Assembly: GCF_900156915.1 (NCBI RefSeq)
Contig: NZ_LT732535.1
Location: forward strand, 972,268 to 1,017,821
Direction of reading: 5' to 3'
Source of the DNA: Sediminibacillus massiliensis
GTDB taxonomy: Bacteria; Bacillota; Bacilli; Bacillales; Amphibacillaceae
DNA: 45,554 bases
Below the pieces are notes generated by a model. It was given only the letters and a program-made list of their open reading frames with translations. It was not told the DNA's origin and did no database searches. Of this stretch, positions 8,431 to 15,608 are shown piece by piece; position 1 is the stretch's first letter; each line of letters starts with the position of its first letter. Position numbers and translations under genes: made by a program.

Positions 8431-9066
8431 ATGTTATTGAAAAGTCCATGAATTGTCGATTCTTCAAGGGTCGTGTACGACTCAACAGATGACGTGATTA
8501 CAAAAAGTGCCACAGAAGGAAAAAAAGTAGTTCTAACATTTGACGACGGGCCGGGTAAACACCTTTCAGCCATACTTGACATTCTCAAACAAGAAGGAGT
8601 TCAGGCCATGTTCTTTTGGCAGGCACGGCTTCTTTATCCAGAAAGACCCTGGCTGCGGGTAATCGAAGAAGGTCACACCATTGGTACTCATACACTAAAA
8701 CACCGAAATCTGGCAAAACTGTCATACCAGCAGCAATTGCTTGACCTGAAGCAAAGTGTAAACGAGATAGAATCGATAACCGGGACGAGGGTGGCATATT
8801 TCCGTCCTCCCTTCGGTCAGTATAATCAGGAAACACTCAGAGCAGCTGAGGAATTGGGCTTGGAAACAGTCATGTGGAAGATAGCATCCATTGACTGGGA
8901 ACTAAAGAACACTCCGGAACAAATAGTCAGCAATGTGGCAGACCACTTACAGGACGGAGCAATCATCTTACTTCATGAACTGAAACAAACGGTAGAAGTT
9001 CTTCCAGAGTTGATTCAAACCATCCGAAAAAAAGGCTTTGAATTTACCATACTTAATAAATCTTAA
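8431..9066 (+). CDS. Polysaccharide-deacetylase-like enzyme (CE4) with N-terminal selenocysteine
   Basis: ATG 8431 follows GGGAGGT at 8 nt spacing and opens a frame with TGA at codon 7 (8449-8451), then runs to TAA 9066: 211 residues beginning MLLKSP-Sec-IVDSSR. All CE4 motifs are present: TFDDGPG (36-42) with the catalytic and metal Asp, H87-TLK-H91, RPPFG (125-129), IDW (154-156) and LLHEL with H182. CE4 enzymes remove N-acetyl groups from GlcNAc-type sugars using a divalent metal. There is no signal peptide, unlike cell-wall deacetylases, so it should act in the cytoplasm on a small sugar, much as deacetylases do in low-molecular-weight thiol synthesis. The protein contains no Cys, so Sec has no internal partner. 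A hairpin of SECIS type follows the TGA. A GTG at 8473 could start a shorter form, but its AAGGG is too close. Confidence 0.8.
8468..8483 (+). promoter_or_regulatory. SECIS-like hairpin of the deacetylase-like gene
   Basis: GGGTCG-TGTA-CGACTC forms a 6-bp stem (one G.U pair) with a TGTA loop. The loop lies 23-26 nt after the TGA at 8449-8451, the same spacing as in the SelW-like and thioredoxin genes. Confidence 0.65.
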
Positions 9067-9068
9067 AA

Positions 9069-9100
9069 AAAGATCCGCCATATTTGTATGGCGGATCTTT
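9069..9100. terminator. Bidirectional terminator between deacetylase-like and thioredoxin genes
   Basis: AAAGATCCGCCATA (9069-9082) pairs with TATGGCGGATCTTT (9087-9100), a 14-bp stem with T runs in both directions. It closes two converging genes. Confidence 0.9.
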
Positions 9101-9110
9101 CCTTGTTCCT

Positions 9111-9419
9111 TTATCCTTGGGCGAATTCTTTCACCTGTTCTTCCGGCTTAAAGCCAACTGAACGGTCAACTTCCTCGCCTTCTTTTATAAGCACCATAGT
9201 CGGGATGCTTTGCACACCGAACTTGCTTGCTAAATCTGGTGCATCATCAACGTTTACGTAATAAAATTCGACAGCGTCCAGCTGTTCGGATACTTCAGAG
9301 ACCACCGGTCTCAGCATTCGACAGCCTGGTCACCAATCTGCCCCAAATTCAAGGACAATGGGTTTACTTGCAGATTCTGCGAGTTCTTCATACTTACTCA
9401 ATGAAATTGATTCAGCCAT
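9111..9419 (-). CDS. Thioredoxin with selenocysteine active site (WUPGC)
   Basis: ATG 9419 follows AAGGAGGG and opens a 102-residue frame with TGA at 9330-9332 (residue 30), ending at TAA 9111. The active site reads ADW-Sec-PGC-R where ordinary thioredoxin has WCGPC. The cis-Pro loop is FGVQSIPTMVLIKEGEEV near 70-87, and length is as usual for thioredoxins. Sec replaces the more exposed, attacking Cys, and Cys33 remains as its resolving partner, giving a selenenylsulfide redox pair. A downstream hairpin at the standard distance supports readthrough. Conventional gene finding would give only a 68-residue fragment beginning after the TGA. The gene converges on the deacetylase-like gene. It may reduce selenium compounds or act as a general disulfide reductase; the partner reductase is not in this window. 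Confidence 0.93.
9298..9312 (-). promoter_or_regulatory. SECIS-like hairpin of the thioredoxin gene
   Basis: On the minus strand GAGACC-GGT-GGTCTC makes a 6-bp stem with a GGT loop, whose first base lies 24 nt after the TGA at 9330-9332. Confidence 0.7.
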
Positions 9420-9520
9420 TATTAACCCTCCTTGTTATTCTCATAATAATCGTACAGGACTGATAATATCATTAAATCAGGAGGGATTTCCATTAAAATG
9501 TTCTATAACTGCCTATATAC

Positions 9521-9733
9521 TTACAAAATGACGATTTCCCACCAGGCATAAATACTAAGAAACACAAACACAGCCAGGATAGAACCTTTAGCCCATTCGG
9601 GAATTGGATATGGAATGTAGCGGAGTGCCAGTCCGACAATCAGTCCTGCAGCCATCATGAACAGTAATGCATAAAGAAACATTCCCATTAAATTATCTAC
9701 CGGAAATTTCATGGAATCAATTATGTACCTCAT
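9521..9733 (-). CDS. Small membrane protein, two helices, unknown function (70 aa)
   Basis: ATG 9733 follows AAGGGTGAG. The 70-residue product has two hydrophobic segments near residues 15-38 and 51-69, separated by RYIPYPIPEWAKG, and no signal peptide or Cys. It is transcribed leftward 101 nt ahead of the selenocysteine thioredoxin gene, so the two might share a transcript, but no other link is visible. I do not recognise a characterised family. Confidence 0.65.
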   Translation of the reverse strand: MRYIIDSMKFPVDNLMGMFLYALLFMMAAGLIVGLALRYIPYPIPEWAKGSILAVFVFLSIYAWWEIVIL

Positions 9734-9830
9734 AGACTCACCCTTCTATTTGCCTTACTAAATTAAAATATTTCGTCACATTAATGAAAATTCCTGCAAA
9801 TTTGACAAAAAAGGCGAAAATCAATGAGTA

Positions 9831-9867
9831 AAAAAAAGCCAAAATAACCACAAATGGTTATTTTGGC
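9831..9867 (-). terminator. Strong leftward intrinsic terminator
   Basis: A 13-bp stem (9838-9850 with 9855-9867) has the loop TTTG on the minus strand and is followed there by a T run at 9831-9837. It ends the candidate small RNA or the topB transcript. Confidence 0.8.
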
Positions 9868-10003
9868 AGATGATTTGCTATTGGAAGGATAGCAATCTAG
9901 ACTAGACACTAACTAACTGGAATAAAGGGAAACGCTAAGCCGTCTGGTACAAAGGCCAACACACTACAACGATCATCGTTGACAGTCTGTTTCGTTCCTG
10001 TGC
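9831..10003 (-). ncRNA. Candidate small RNA with C-rich loops
   Basis: This roughly 170-nt leftward segment has no good reading frame but is rich in structure. CAACGA-TGA-TCGTTG forms at 9967-9981, and TTGCTAT/ATAGCAA at 9875-9895 presents a CCTTCC loop. It ends in an intrinsic terminator (GCCAAAATAACCA paired with TGGTTATTTTGGC at 9838-9867, then seven T on the minus strand). An unpaired TTTCCCTTT lies at about 9920-9930. C-rich loops are what Gram-positive regulatory RNAs use to cover ribosome binding sites. TATATT/TATGTT near 10008-10018 could be a -10 box, but no good -35 is visible. The terminator could instead end a read-through transcript of the topoisomerase gene. Confidence 0.4.
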
Positions 10004-10109
10004 AACTAATATAACATAGGTATTTCGCCCATTTCCTGTTGTTTGTCAGAACATCTCACACAGTTTTTTCTTATTCCAGTTTCAGATAGTTCGCTCTTTC
10101 TCCAAGCGG

Positions 10110-12263
10110 TTACTTCTTGAATTCCATTTCCCAGCTATAATAATCATTGTCTTCATTTTTTTTATAACGGAGATAGGCATTAAATTTCTTTCCCTTTTTA
10201 CTGGTCAGCCCTTTTACATATGCCTTTCCGTTTTTAAGCAATGACTTAACCATCGTTTTATTTGCCTTTTTTCTCATGGATGCCAGGAACTTATCATTTT
10301 TCCATATTACATATTTACATCCCATTTTCCAGTTGCTGCAGCCAAAGCCTTTCTTACCCTCAATGATTTTATGACCGCATTGAGGACATTTTCCTAATAT
10401 CTCTGGATTTGAAGTTGTAGAGGTTACTTGGTTGATCGTTGCTTCTTCTGCTGATTTTATTGTAACAACGGAATGACTTGTAAACTCATATACCATATTT
10501 AAAAAAGACTGTTTCTCTATCTTTTTCTTTTCCATATCTGCCAAGGTTTTCTCTAGACGGCCTGTAAATTCCAAGTCGAATAACTCATTGATTGGAAAAG
10601 TTTCGACTAACTTTTTACCTAATTCTGTACTGTAAAGGTTTTTTTGCCTGCTGGAGATATATCCGATATCTTTCAATTTTTTTATCGTTTCCGCTCTTGT
10701 TGCCGGGGTGCCAATACTAAATCCATTGAGTATACTTCCCATCATTTCCTCTGTGTCTTCCTCTTTGATATTTTTACCGCAAGTTTCCATTACTCTTAAC
10801 AATGTCTTTTCTGTATGATGTTTTGGCGGTTTTGTTACATGGGATGAAACTTGGGAGTTATTCACTTTTACAAGAGCGTTCTTGTTTACGTAAGGAAGCA
10901 GCGTGTCCTTACTTTGGATCTTCTCGACTTTCTTCCACCCTTCTCTCAACTGCACTTTACCTTTTGATAGAAAAACACCTTGAAGTTCCATATCTTTAAT
11001 AGTAGTAACTAATCTGGTTTCTTCATATTCAGCAACAGGCATAAATTGCATAAGAAATCTGTTTTTCACAGCTGTGTAGACGAGTTCCTGATCATTTGTA
11101 AGCCGTCCCGGCTTTAAATAAGTAGGAATGATGGCGCTATGACTTTCAACCTTGGCATCATTGAAAATCCTTTTCGACTTCGTGAACTTTAGCTCGCCCT
11201 CATAAGGGAGCCCCTCTGCCAGAACTTTCAATACCCCGGCAGCTTTTCCCACAAGACTTTCATCCAGCGCCGTACTGGAAGTTCTTGGATAGGTGATAAA
11301 TTTCTTTTCATAGAGTGTTTGGGCCACTTTCAACACTTTGTCTGACGTCCAGCCACTATACTTGTTGGTCATGTAACCTTGCAGATTCGAAAGATTAAAT
11401 AACAGAGGCGGAAACTCTTTCTTTGTTTCTACTTCTTTATCCAATATCTGGGCCTGCCGGTCATCAATTAGCTGTTTTAGCTTCTGCAAATCTTCTTCTT
11501 CAGTAAATTTTTCTTGCTTTCCACTCGTATAAGTTCCTTGATATTCTTCCAAGGTATCTGTTTGAAAGGTTGCAGTCAGTTTATAGTAATTCTCCGGCTT
11601 GAAATTTTCTATTTCCTTATCCCGATCATAGATAATTTTTAAAGTAGGCAGCAAAACTCTGCCGATATTGAGTGCCTTCCCCCTGCCAGTCTGATATTTC
11701 AATGTCGAAACAGAGGTTAAATTGATTCCGATAACCCAGTCTGCCCACTGCCTGCTGATCCCAGCGTCTTGCAAAGGCTTCAATTCAGCATTCGGCTTCA
11801 TATTGTCCAATCCCCGGATAACTTCCTTGGGTGTCCATTCGTTGATGAGAAGTCTGTAAACCGGCTTACCGATTTTGGCATTTTCAATAATACTATCCCC
11901 TATAACCTGTCCTTCCCGGTCATAATCGCAAGCCGAAATTACCATATCAACATCTTTTCGTTTCATTAACCTGTGAATTATCTTTAACTGTTTCTGTGCC
12001 CCACTATCCGCCCTGCCCCTATTCCGGGGGTCTGCCTTTACTTTATATTTAAATTCTTGAGGAATAAAAGGAAAATTCTCCATCTTCCACCTTGTCATCT
12101 TGCCATCATAGTCTTTCGCATCATAGAGTTGAAGCAAATGTCCAAAGGCCCAAGTGACAATATATTGCTCTCCCTCAAAGTACCCGTCGCTCTTTGTCTT
12201 TATCTTCAAGGCATCTGCAATATTCTTTGCGACGGAAGGCTTTTCAGCCAATATCAATTTCAT
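10110..12263 (-). CDS. topB: DNA topoisomerase III
   Basis: This 717-residue type IA topoisomerase relaxes negatively supercoiled DNA and separates linked duplexes. The TOPRIM domain starts at once (LILAEKPSVAKNIA; ISACDYDREGQ near 110-120 with acidic metal residues). The active-site Tyr is in KKFITYPRTSS near 310, and FSIGTPATRAETI near 550 is the conserved GTPATR segment. A C-terminal zinc-ribbon-like part, CPQCGH...GCSNWKMGCKY, lies near 625-655. Length fits Bacillus TopB (about 727). ATG 12263 is preceded by GGTGATCAG. It stands as a single gene with the candidate sRNA and terminator behind it. Confidence 0.95.
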   Translation of the reverse strand: MKLILAEKPSVAKNIADALKIKTKSDGYFEGEQYIVTWAFGHLLQLYDAKDYDGKMTRWKMENFPFIPQEFKYKVKADPRNRGRADSGAQKQLKIIHRLMKRKDVDMVISACDYDREGQVIGDSIIENAKIGKPVYRLLINEWTPKEVIRGLDNMKPNAELKPLQDAGISRQWADWVIGINLTSVSTLKYQTGRGKALNIGRVLLPTLKIIYDRDKEIENFKPENYYKLTATFQTDTLEEYQGTYTSGKQEKFTEEEDLQKLKQLIDDRQAQILDKEVETKKEFPPLLFNLSNLQGYMTNKYSGWTSDKVLKVAQTLYEKKFITYPRTSSTALDESLVGKAAGVLKVLAEGLPYEGELKFTKSKRIFNDAKVESHSAIIPTYLKPGRLTNDQELVYTAVKNRFLMQFMPVAEYEETRLVTTIKDMELQGVFLSKGKVQLREGWKKVEKIQSKDTLLPYVNKNALVKVNNSQVSSHVTKPPKHHTEKTLLRVMETCGKNIKEEDTEEMMGSILNGFSIGTPATRAETIKKLKDIGYISSRQKNLYSTELGKKLVETFPINELFDLEFTGRLEKTLADMEKKKIEKQSFLNMVYEFTSHSVVTIKSAEEATINQVTSTTSNPEILGKCPQCGHKIIEGKKGFGCSNWKMGCKYVIWKNDKFLASMRKKANKTMVKSLLKNGKAYVKGLTSKKGKKFNAYLRYKKNEDNDYYSWEMEFKK

Positions 12264-12555
12264 CTGATCACCATTCTTTGCGGTAAATTTATTTTGATTA
12301 TGAAGGGGGGGTATGTAGTGAATAAATCAAGAGGGATAGTCCTGTACTTAAACCAGTTTCCTTTATGAATGTTCTTATTATAACATATTCTTGGATGATA
12401 CAGGAACATACATTCGTTTTTATTCACTCCTGATTATTTGGTATGGTGGTTGATGGAATCATTACCCTTTAATTAATCAGTATAATATTATGATAATAAT
12501 CTTGTTGTATAGCAATAGCCCTGACATGCTTTTTGGAAGAACTTAATTTATTGCA
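12264..12555. other. Intergenic region without a supported gene
   Basis: This AT-rich stretch between topB and the terminator of the NADH dehydrogenase unit must contain the topB promoter, but I see no convincing -35/-10 pair. A G-rich run at 12304-12311 precedes a 16-codon frame that I do not accept as a gene. Confidence 0.4.
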
Positions 12556-12589
12556 ACAAGAAAACCGGCATTCCGAAGAATACCGGTTT
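12556..12589 (-). terminator. Terminator of the NADH dehydrogenase-peptide unit
   Basis: On the minus strand AAACCGGTATTC and GAATGCCGGTTT form a 12-bp stem with a TTCG tetraloop, followed by TTCTTG. It lies 5 nt after the stop of the 32-aa peptide gene. Confidence 0.75.
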
Positions 12590-12594
12590 AACTA

Positions 12595-12693
12595 TTAACG
12601 AAAATCTTTGCTGTTTTCCTGGCTTCTTACCACCACAGTGTATATAACTGTTGAAAGTAATGTCAACAGGGTGACTAACAGTGTATTTTTCAT
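12595..12693 (-). CDS. 32-aa single-span membrane peptide
   Basis: ATG 12693 has a very strong ribosome binding site, AGAGGGGGGAAAAGAA. The peptide starts MKNTLLVTLLTLLSTVIYTVVV, a single hydrophobic helix, and ends with a short charged tail (RSQENSKDFR). It begins 48 nt after the NADH dehydrogenase stop on the same strand, with the terminator directly behind it, so it is probably the last gene of that operon. Possible roles are a small membrane-anchoring or regulatory partner of the dehydrogenase, or a hydrophobic toxin-like peptide; nothing visible decides between them. It is not a family I know. Confidence 0.6.
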   Translation of the reverse strand: MKNTLLVTLLTLLSTVIYTVVVRSQENSKDFR

Positions 12694-12740
12694 TTCTTTT
12701 CCCCCCTCTAAGTGGAGATCTTCCTACCAAAAGAAGTTCA

Positions 12741-13955
12741 TTAAAAAGGTCGTAATTTACCTTTTTTCAATACTAGATTCGGACCGCCGAGCATGAATAG
12801 ATAACGGTTATCAATTACGTTTTTCATCGCTCTGGCTGTCTTACCGTATAATTTTTTCCCTTCGAAGATGGTACCCATAGCATGACTTCCACCAAGTGAA
12901 GCAACGGTCCCTTTATTATCAAATACAAACTCTTCCAACTCTCCGCCTCTTAACAAAGCAGCAATGTTGTTTGCACATGTATCTGCTTCTTGGATAGCGA
13001 TTTGGGCTGTCGGAGGATATGGACGATCTGTTTCTTTGTTCATCACCCAAGCACAGTCGCCCAGGACAAAGGTATTTTCATAACCAGGTGCACGCAAGTC
13101 GGTGTTCACATTCATTTTTCCTTTGAATATCTCGAAGCCGGATTTACCAAGGATTGAATTGGCTTGAACTCCGCCTGTCCAGACGATGGTGCCGCCTTTG
13201 ATCTCTTCATTGTCATCTCCAACGACAAATGCATCCGGTTTGCATTCGTTGATTTTCGTACCGATTCTGAATTCCACATCACGGAATTCCAGTGATTTAC
13301 GTGCGTAATCGACAAGATCTTCATCGAACCCAGGAAGAATCGTAGGCGCTGCTTCCACATTGATAATGCGGACTTTTTTGCGGTCAATATCATACTTTTT
13401 ACAAAGCTTAGGTACTTGTTCTGCAAGTTCGCCAACAAATTCAATTCCGGTAAAGCCGGCTCCGCCTACAATTATGTTTAAGTTCTCTTCGTTCGTATCC
13501 TCACCGCTGCTATAACGGGCAAATTGATACTCGATATGTTCACGGATAAGCCGGCTGCTGTCCACGCTTTGGATGGAGAAAGCATTTTCTTCCATCCCTT
13601 TGATACCAAAGGTTGCTTTTTCAAAACCAAGGCCAACGACCAGATAATCATACTCCAGTTCTCCGTTTTCAAGGATGACCCTGTTTTCATCTTTTTTAAT
13701 TTCGACAACAGTATCGTGCACTAGGTCGACCCTGCTTGTATCGATCACGTCACTGATCAACATTCTGACCTTATTGGGGTCGAGCGTTCCAGCTGCCAGT
13801 TCATGAAGCCATGTTGTCTGGTAATGGTAATTATGCTTATTAACCAATACAATTTCTGCTTCTTCTGCTTCCAATTTCTGAGTCAATCGTTTTGTTGTCA
13901 TCATTCCGGCATATCCTGCACCAAGAACGACGATTTTTGGTTTATTGCTGGTCAA
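12741..13955 (-). CDS. Type II NADH dehydrogenase (YumB-like)
   Basis: NDH-2 is a single-subunit, membrane-bound flavoenzyme that passes electrons from NADH to quinone without pumping protons. The about 404-residue protein begins with the FAD-binding motif IVVLGAGYAGMMTTKRL, has KHNYHYQTTWLHELAAGTL near 40-58, the NADH-binding IIVGGAGFTGIEFVGELA near 160-177, and the FAD motif APGYENTFVLGDCA plus PPTAQIAIQEA near 300-330. It closely resembles B. subtilis YumB. I prefer TTG at 13955 as start because AAAGGTGG lies 7 nt upstream; GTG at 13973 would place that site inside the gene. It is followed by the 32-aa peptide gene. Confidence 0.93.
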   Translation of the reverse strand: MTSNKPKIVVLGAGYAGMMTTKRLTQKLEAEEAEIVLVNKHNYHYQTTWLHELAAGTLDPNKVRMLISDVIDTSRVDLVHDTVVEIKKDENRVILENGELEYDYLVVGLGFEKATFGIKGMEENAFSIQSVDSSRLIREHIEYQFARYSSGEDTNEENLNIIVGGAGFTGIEFVGELAEQVPKLCKKYDIDRKKVRIINVEAAPTILPGFDEDLVDYARKSLEFRDVEFRIGTKINECKPDAFVVGDDNEEIKGGTIVWTGGVQANSILGKSGFEIFKGKMNVNTDLRAPGYENTFVLGDCAWVMNKETDRPYPPTAQIAIQEADTCANNIAALLRGGELEEFVFDNKGTVASLGGSHAMGTIFEGKKLYGKTARAMKNVIDNRYLFMLGGPNLVLKKGKLRPF

Positions 13956-14128
13956 GTTGCATCCACCTTTCACATTTATTTCAATGTACTCTTTTAATAG
14001 AGTAACATTTTCTACCCATTTTTGTGGTAGATATGTTTAATTGATAAAAGATTCACAAACATAAAACTTTTCCCTAATTATCTCTGACTTAAACCTAAAT
14101 GTAAAGTGTAAGCCCTTCCCTAAAAGCA

Positions 14129-14163
14129 TAAAAAAAGACAGTCCGCTTTTATGCGGAATGTCA
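14129..14163 (-). terminator. Terminator of the amino-acid ABC operon
   Basis: On the minus strand GACATTCCGC and GCGGACTGTC pair with a short loop, followed by TTTTTTTATG. It lies just after the ATPase stop. Confidence 0.8.
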
Positions 14164-14172
14164 TTTGTTTCA

Positions 14173-14895
14173 CTATAATATCTTGTCAAGGAAAGCACGT
14201 GCCCGTTCCGATTGTGGATTCTCATAAAAAGCAGTAGGTTCCCCCTCTTCCACAAGTGCTCCTTCGTCCAGAAACAGCACTCTGTCGGCGACTTCCCGTG
14301 CAAATCCCATTTCGTGCGTAACGACTGCCATGGTCATTCCTGTCCTGGCCAAATCTTTCATAACATCAAGCACTTCTTTTACCATTTCAGGGTCCAATGC
14401 CGACGTAGGTTCGTCGAACAACATTAATTCCGGTTCCATCGCCAGTGCCCTGGCTATCGCCACACGCTGTTTCTGCCCCCCGGAAAGACTAGTAGGATAT
14501 GCTTTTTCCTTATTAGAAAGGCCGACCTTTGAGAGCAATTCACGCGCCTTGATTTCAGCATCCTGTTTCCTGATCCCTTTTACTTTGACAGGTGCATAAG
14601 TTAAATTATCCAAAACCGTCAAATGAGGGAATAAATGAAAGTGTTGAAACACCATCCCGATTTTTTCACGCACTTTCATGATGTTGGTATCAGCATCTGT
14701 CAGTACTTCTCCATCTATTTCTATAATTCCGCTCGTCGGTTGCTCCAACAAATTCAAACAACGAAGGAACGTGGACTTTCCAGAACCAGAAGGCCCGATA
14801 ATGGATACGACTTCCCCTTTTCCGATTTCAGTCGTAATATTCTTCAAAACTTCCACTTCGCCAAATTGTTTGTATAAATTCGCTACTTTAATCAC
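14173..14895 (-). CDS. Polar amino-acid ABC transporter ATPase (GlnQ-like)
   Basis: The 240-residue ATPase has Walker [10 protein letters not shown] near 33, Q-loop [11 protein letters not shown], signature LSGGQKQR near 134, Walker [14 protein letters not shown] and switch [15 protein letters not shown]. The HEMGFAREV stretch is characteristic of the polar amino-acid uptake family (GlnQ, ArtP, TcyC). Start is GTG 14895 behind GGAGGTTGAG; it overlaps the permease stop by 8 nt, indicating coupling. It is the third gene of an SBP-permease-ATPase operon that ends with the terminator behind it. Confidence 0.93.
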   Translation of the reverse strand: MIKVANLYKQFGEVEVLKNITTEIGKGEVVSIIGPSGSGKSTFLRCLNLLEQPTSGIIEIDGEVLTDADTNIMKVREKIGMVFQHFHLFPHLTVLDNLTYAPVKVKGIRKQDAEIKARELLSKVGLSNKEKAYPTSLSGGQKQRVAIARALAMEPELMLFDEPTSALDPEMVKEVLDVMKDLARTGMTMAVVTHEMGFAREVADRVLFLDEGALVEEGEPTAFYENPQSERARAFLDKIL

Positions 14896-15547
14896 TTAAT
14901 CTCAACCTCCGTTCAACCATCCTTCCGACAACTGTCAAGCCCATCACCATCAGCCAGTAAATCAAGCCGACAAACAATAGTGGTTCAAAGTTCCGGTAAA
15001 TATCCGAACCAACTACCTGCGCCCTTCTCATAAGGTCCAAATAACCGATAGTCGATACGAGTGCAGACTCTTTAGTCAATGTGATAAACTCATTCATCAA
15101 TGCAGGCAAAATATTTTTCATCGCCTGCGGCAGAATAATATCCTTCATCATAGCACGATACGGAACGCCTAATGCCTGTGCAGCCTCTGTCTGTCCTTTG
15201 TCAACTGCTTGGATTCCAGCACGTATAATCTCCGATACATATGCGGCTGAATTAAGACCGAACGCCAATATGGCTGATATGAATGGAGTAATATCATATC
15301 CAGTCAACTGGGGTATGGCAAAGTAGATGAGCATTAATTGAAGGATTAACGGAGTCCCTCTGAAAATGGAAGTATAAGCATCTCCGATAAAACGGAGAAC
15401 TCTCTTATGGCTGATTTTGAATAATGAAATAATAGTACCCAATATGAAGCCGAATAGTATTGCCACTGCGACAAATTTTAATGTAACCCATATTCCTTCC
15501 AGCATAAAAGGAATATAAGGCACAATTTGGCTAAAATCCAAATTCAT
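14888..15547 (-). CDS. Polar amino-acid ABC transporter permease
   Basis: The 219-residue protein has about five membrane helices (near residues 15-40, 55-75, 85-105, 150-170 and 187-207) and the His/Glu/Gln/Arg-type permease motif [22 protein letters not shown] near 140-160, preceded by [17 protein letters not shown]. It builds the membrane channel for the adjacent binding protein and ATPase and probably works as a homodimer, as only one permease gene is present. Start ATG 15547 has GAGGTGTAAGGC upstream. Confidence 0.93.
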   Translation of the reverse strand: MNLDFSQIVPYIPFMLEGIWVTLKFVAVAILFGFILGTIISLFKISHKRVLRFIGDAYTSIFRGTPLILQLMLIYFAIPQLTGYDITPFISAILAFGLNSAAYVSEIIRAGIQAVDKGQTEAAQALGVPYRAMMKDIILPQAMKNILPALMNEFITLTKESALVSTIGYLDLMRRAQVVGSDIYRNFEPLLFVGLIYWLMVMGLTVVGRMVERRLRLSD

Positions 15548-15608
15548 GCCTTACACCTCATTTCTATAAATTCTTGGTTGTTGTATTGCCAATCTAAAAA
15601 AAGATTCG

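Noticed and set aside
8473-9066. Deacetylase-like gene beginning at GTG 8473
   Set aside because: The only upstream AAGGG is about 2 nt from GTG, too close, while ATG 8431 has a well-placed GGGAGGT and a SECIS-type hairpin follows the TGA. Not fully excluded.
9111-9317. Thioredoxin as a truncated or frameshifted pseudogene
   Set aside because: The frame is intact on both sides of a single TGA exactly at the redox Cys position, next to selB, selC and selD; Sec explains it better.
12318-12368. 16-codon frame behind a G-rich ribosome-binding-like run
   Set aside because: Too short, no signal or membrane pattern, lies in the topB upstream region, no terminator.
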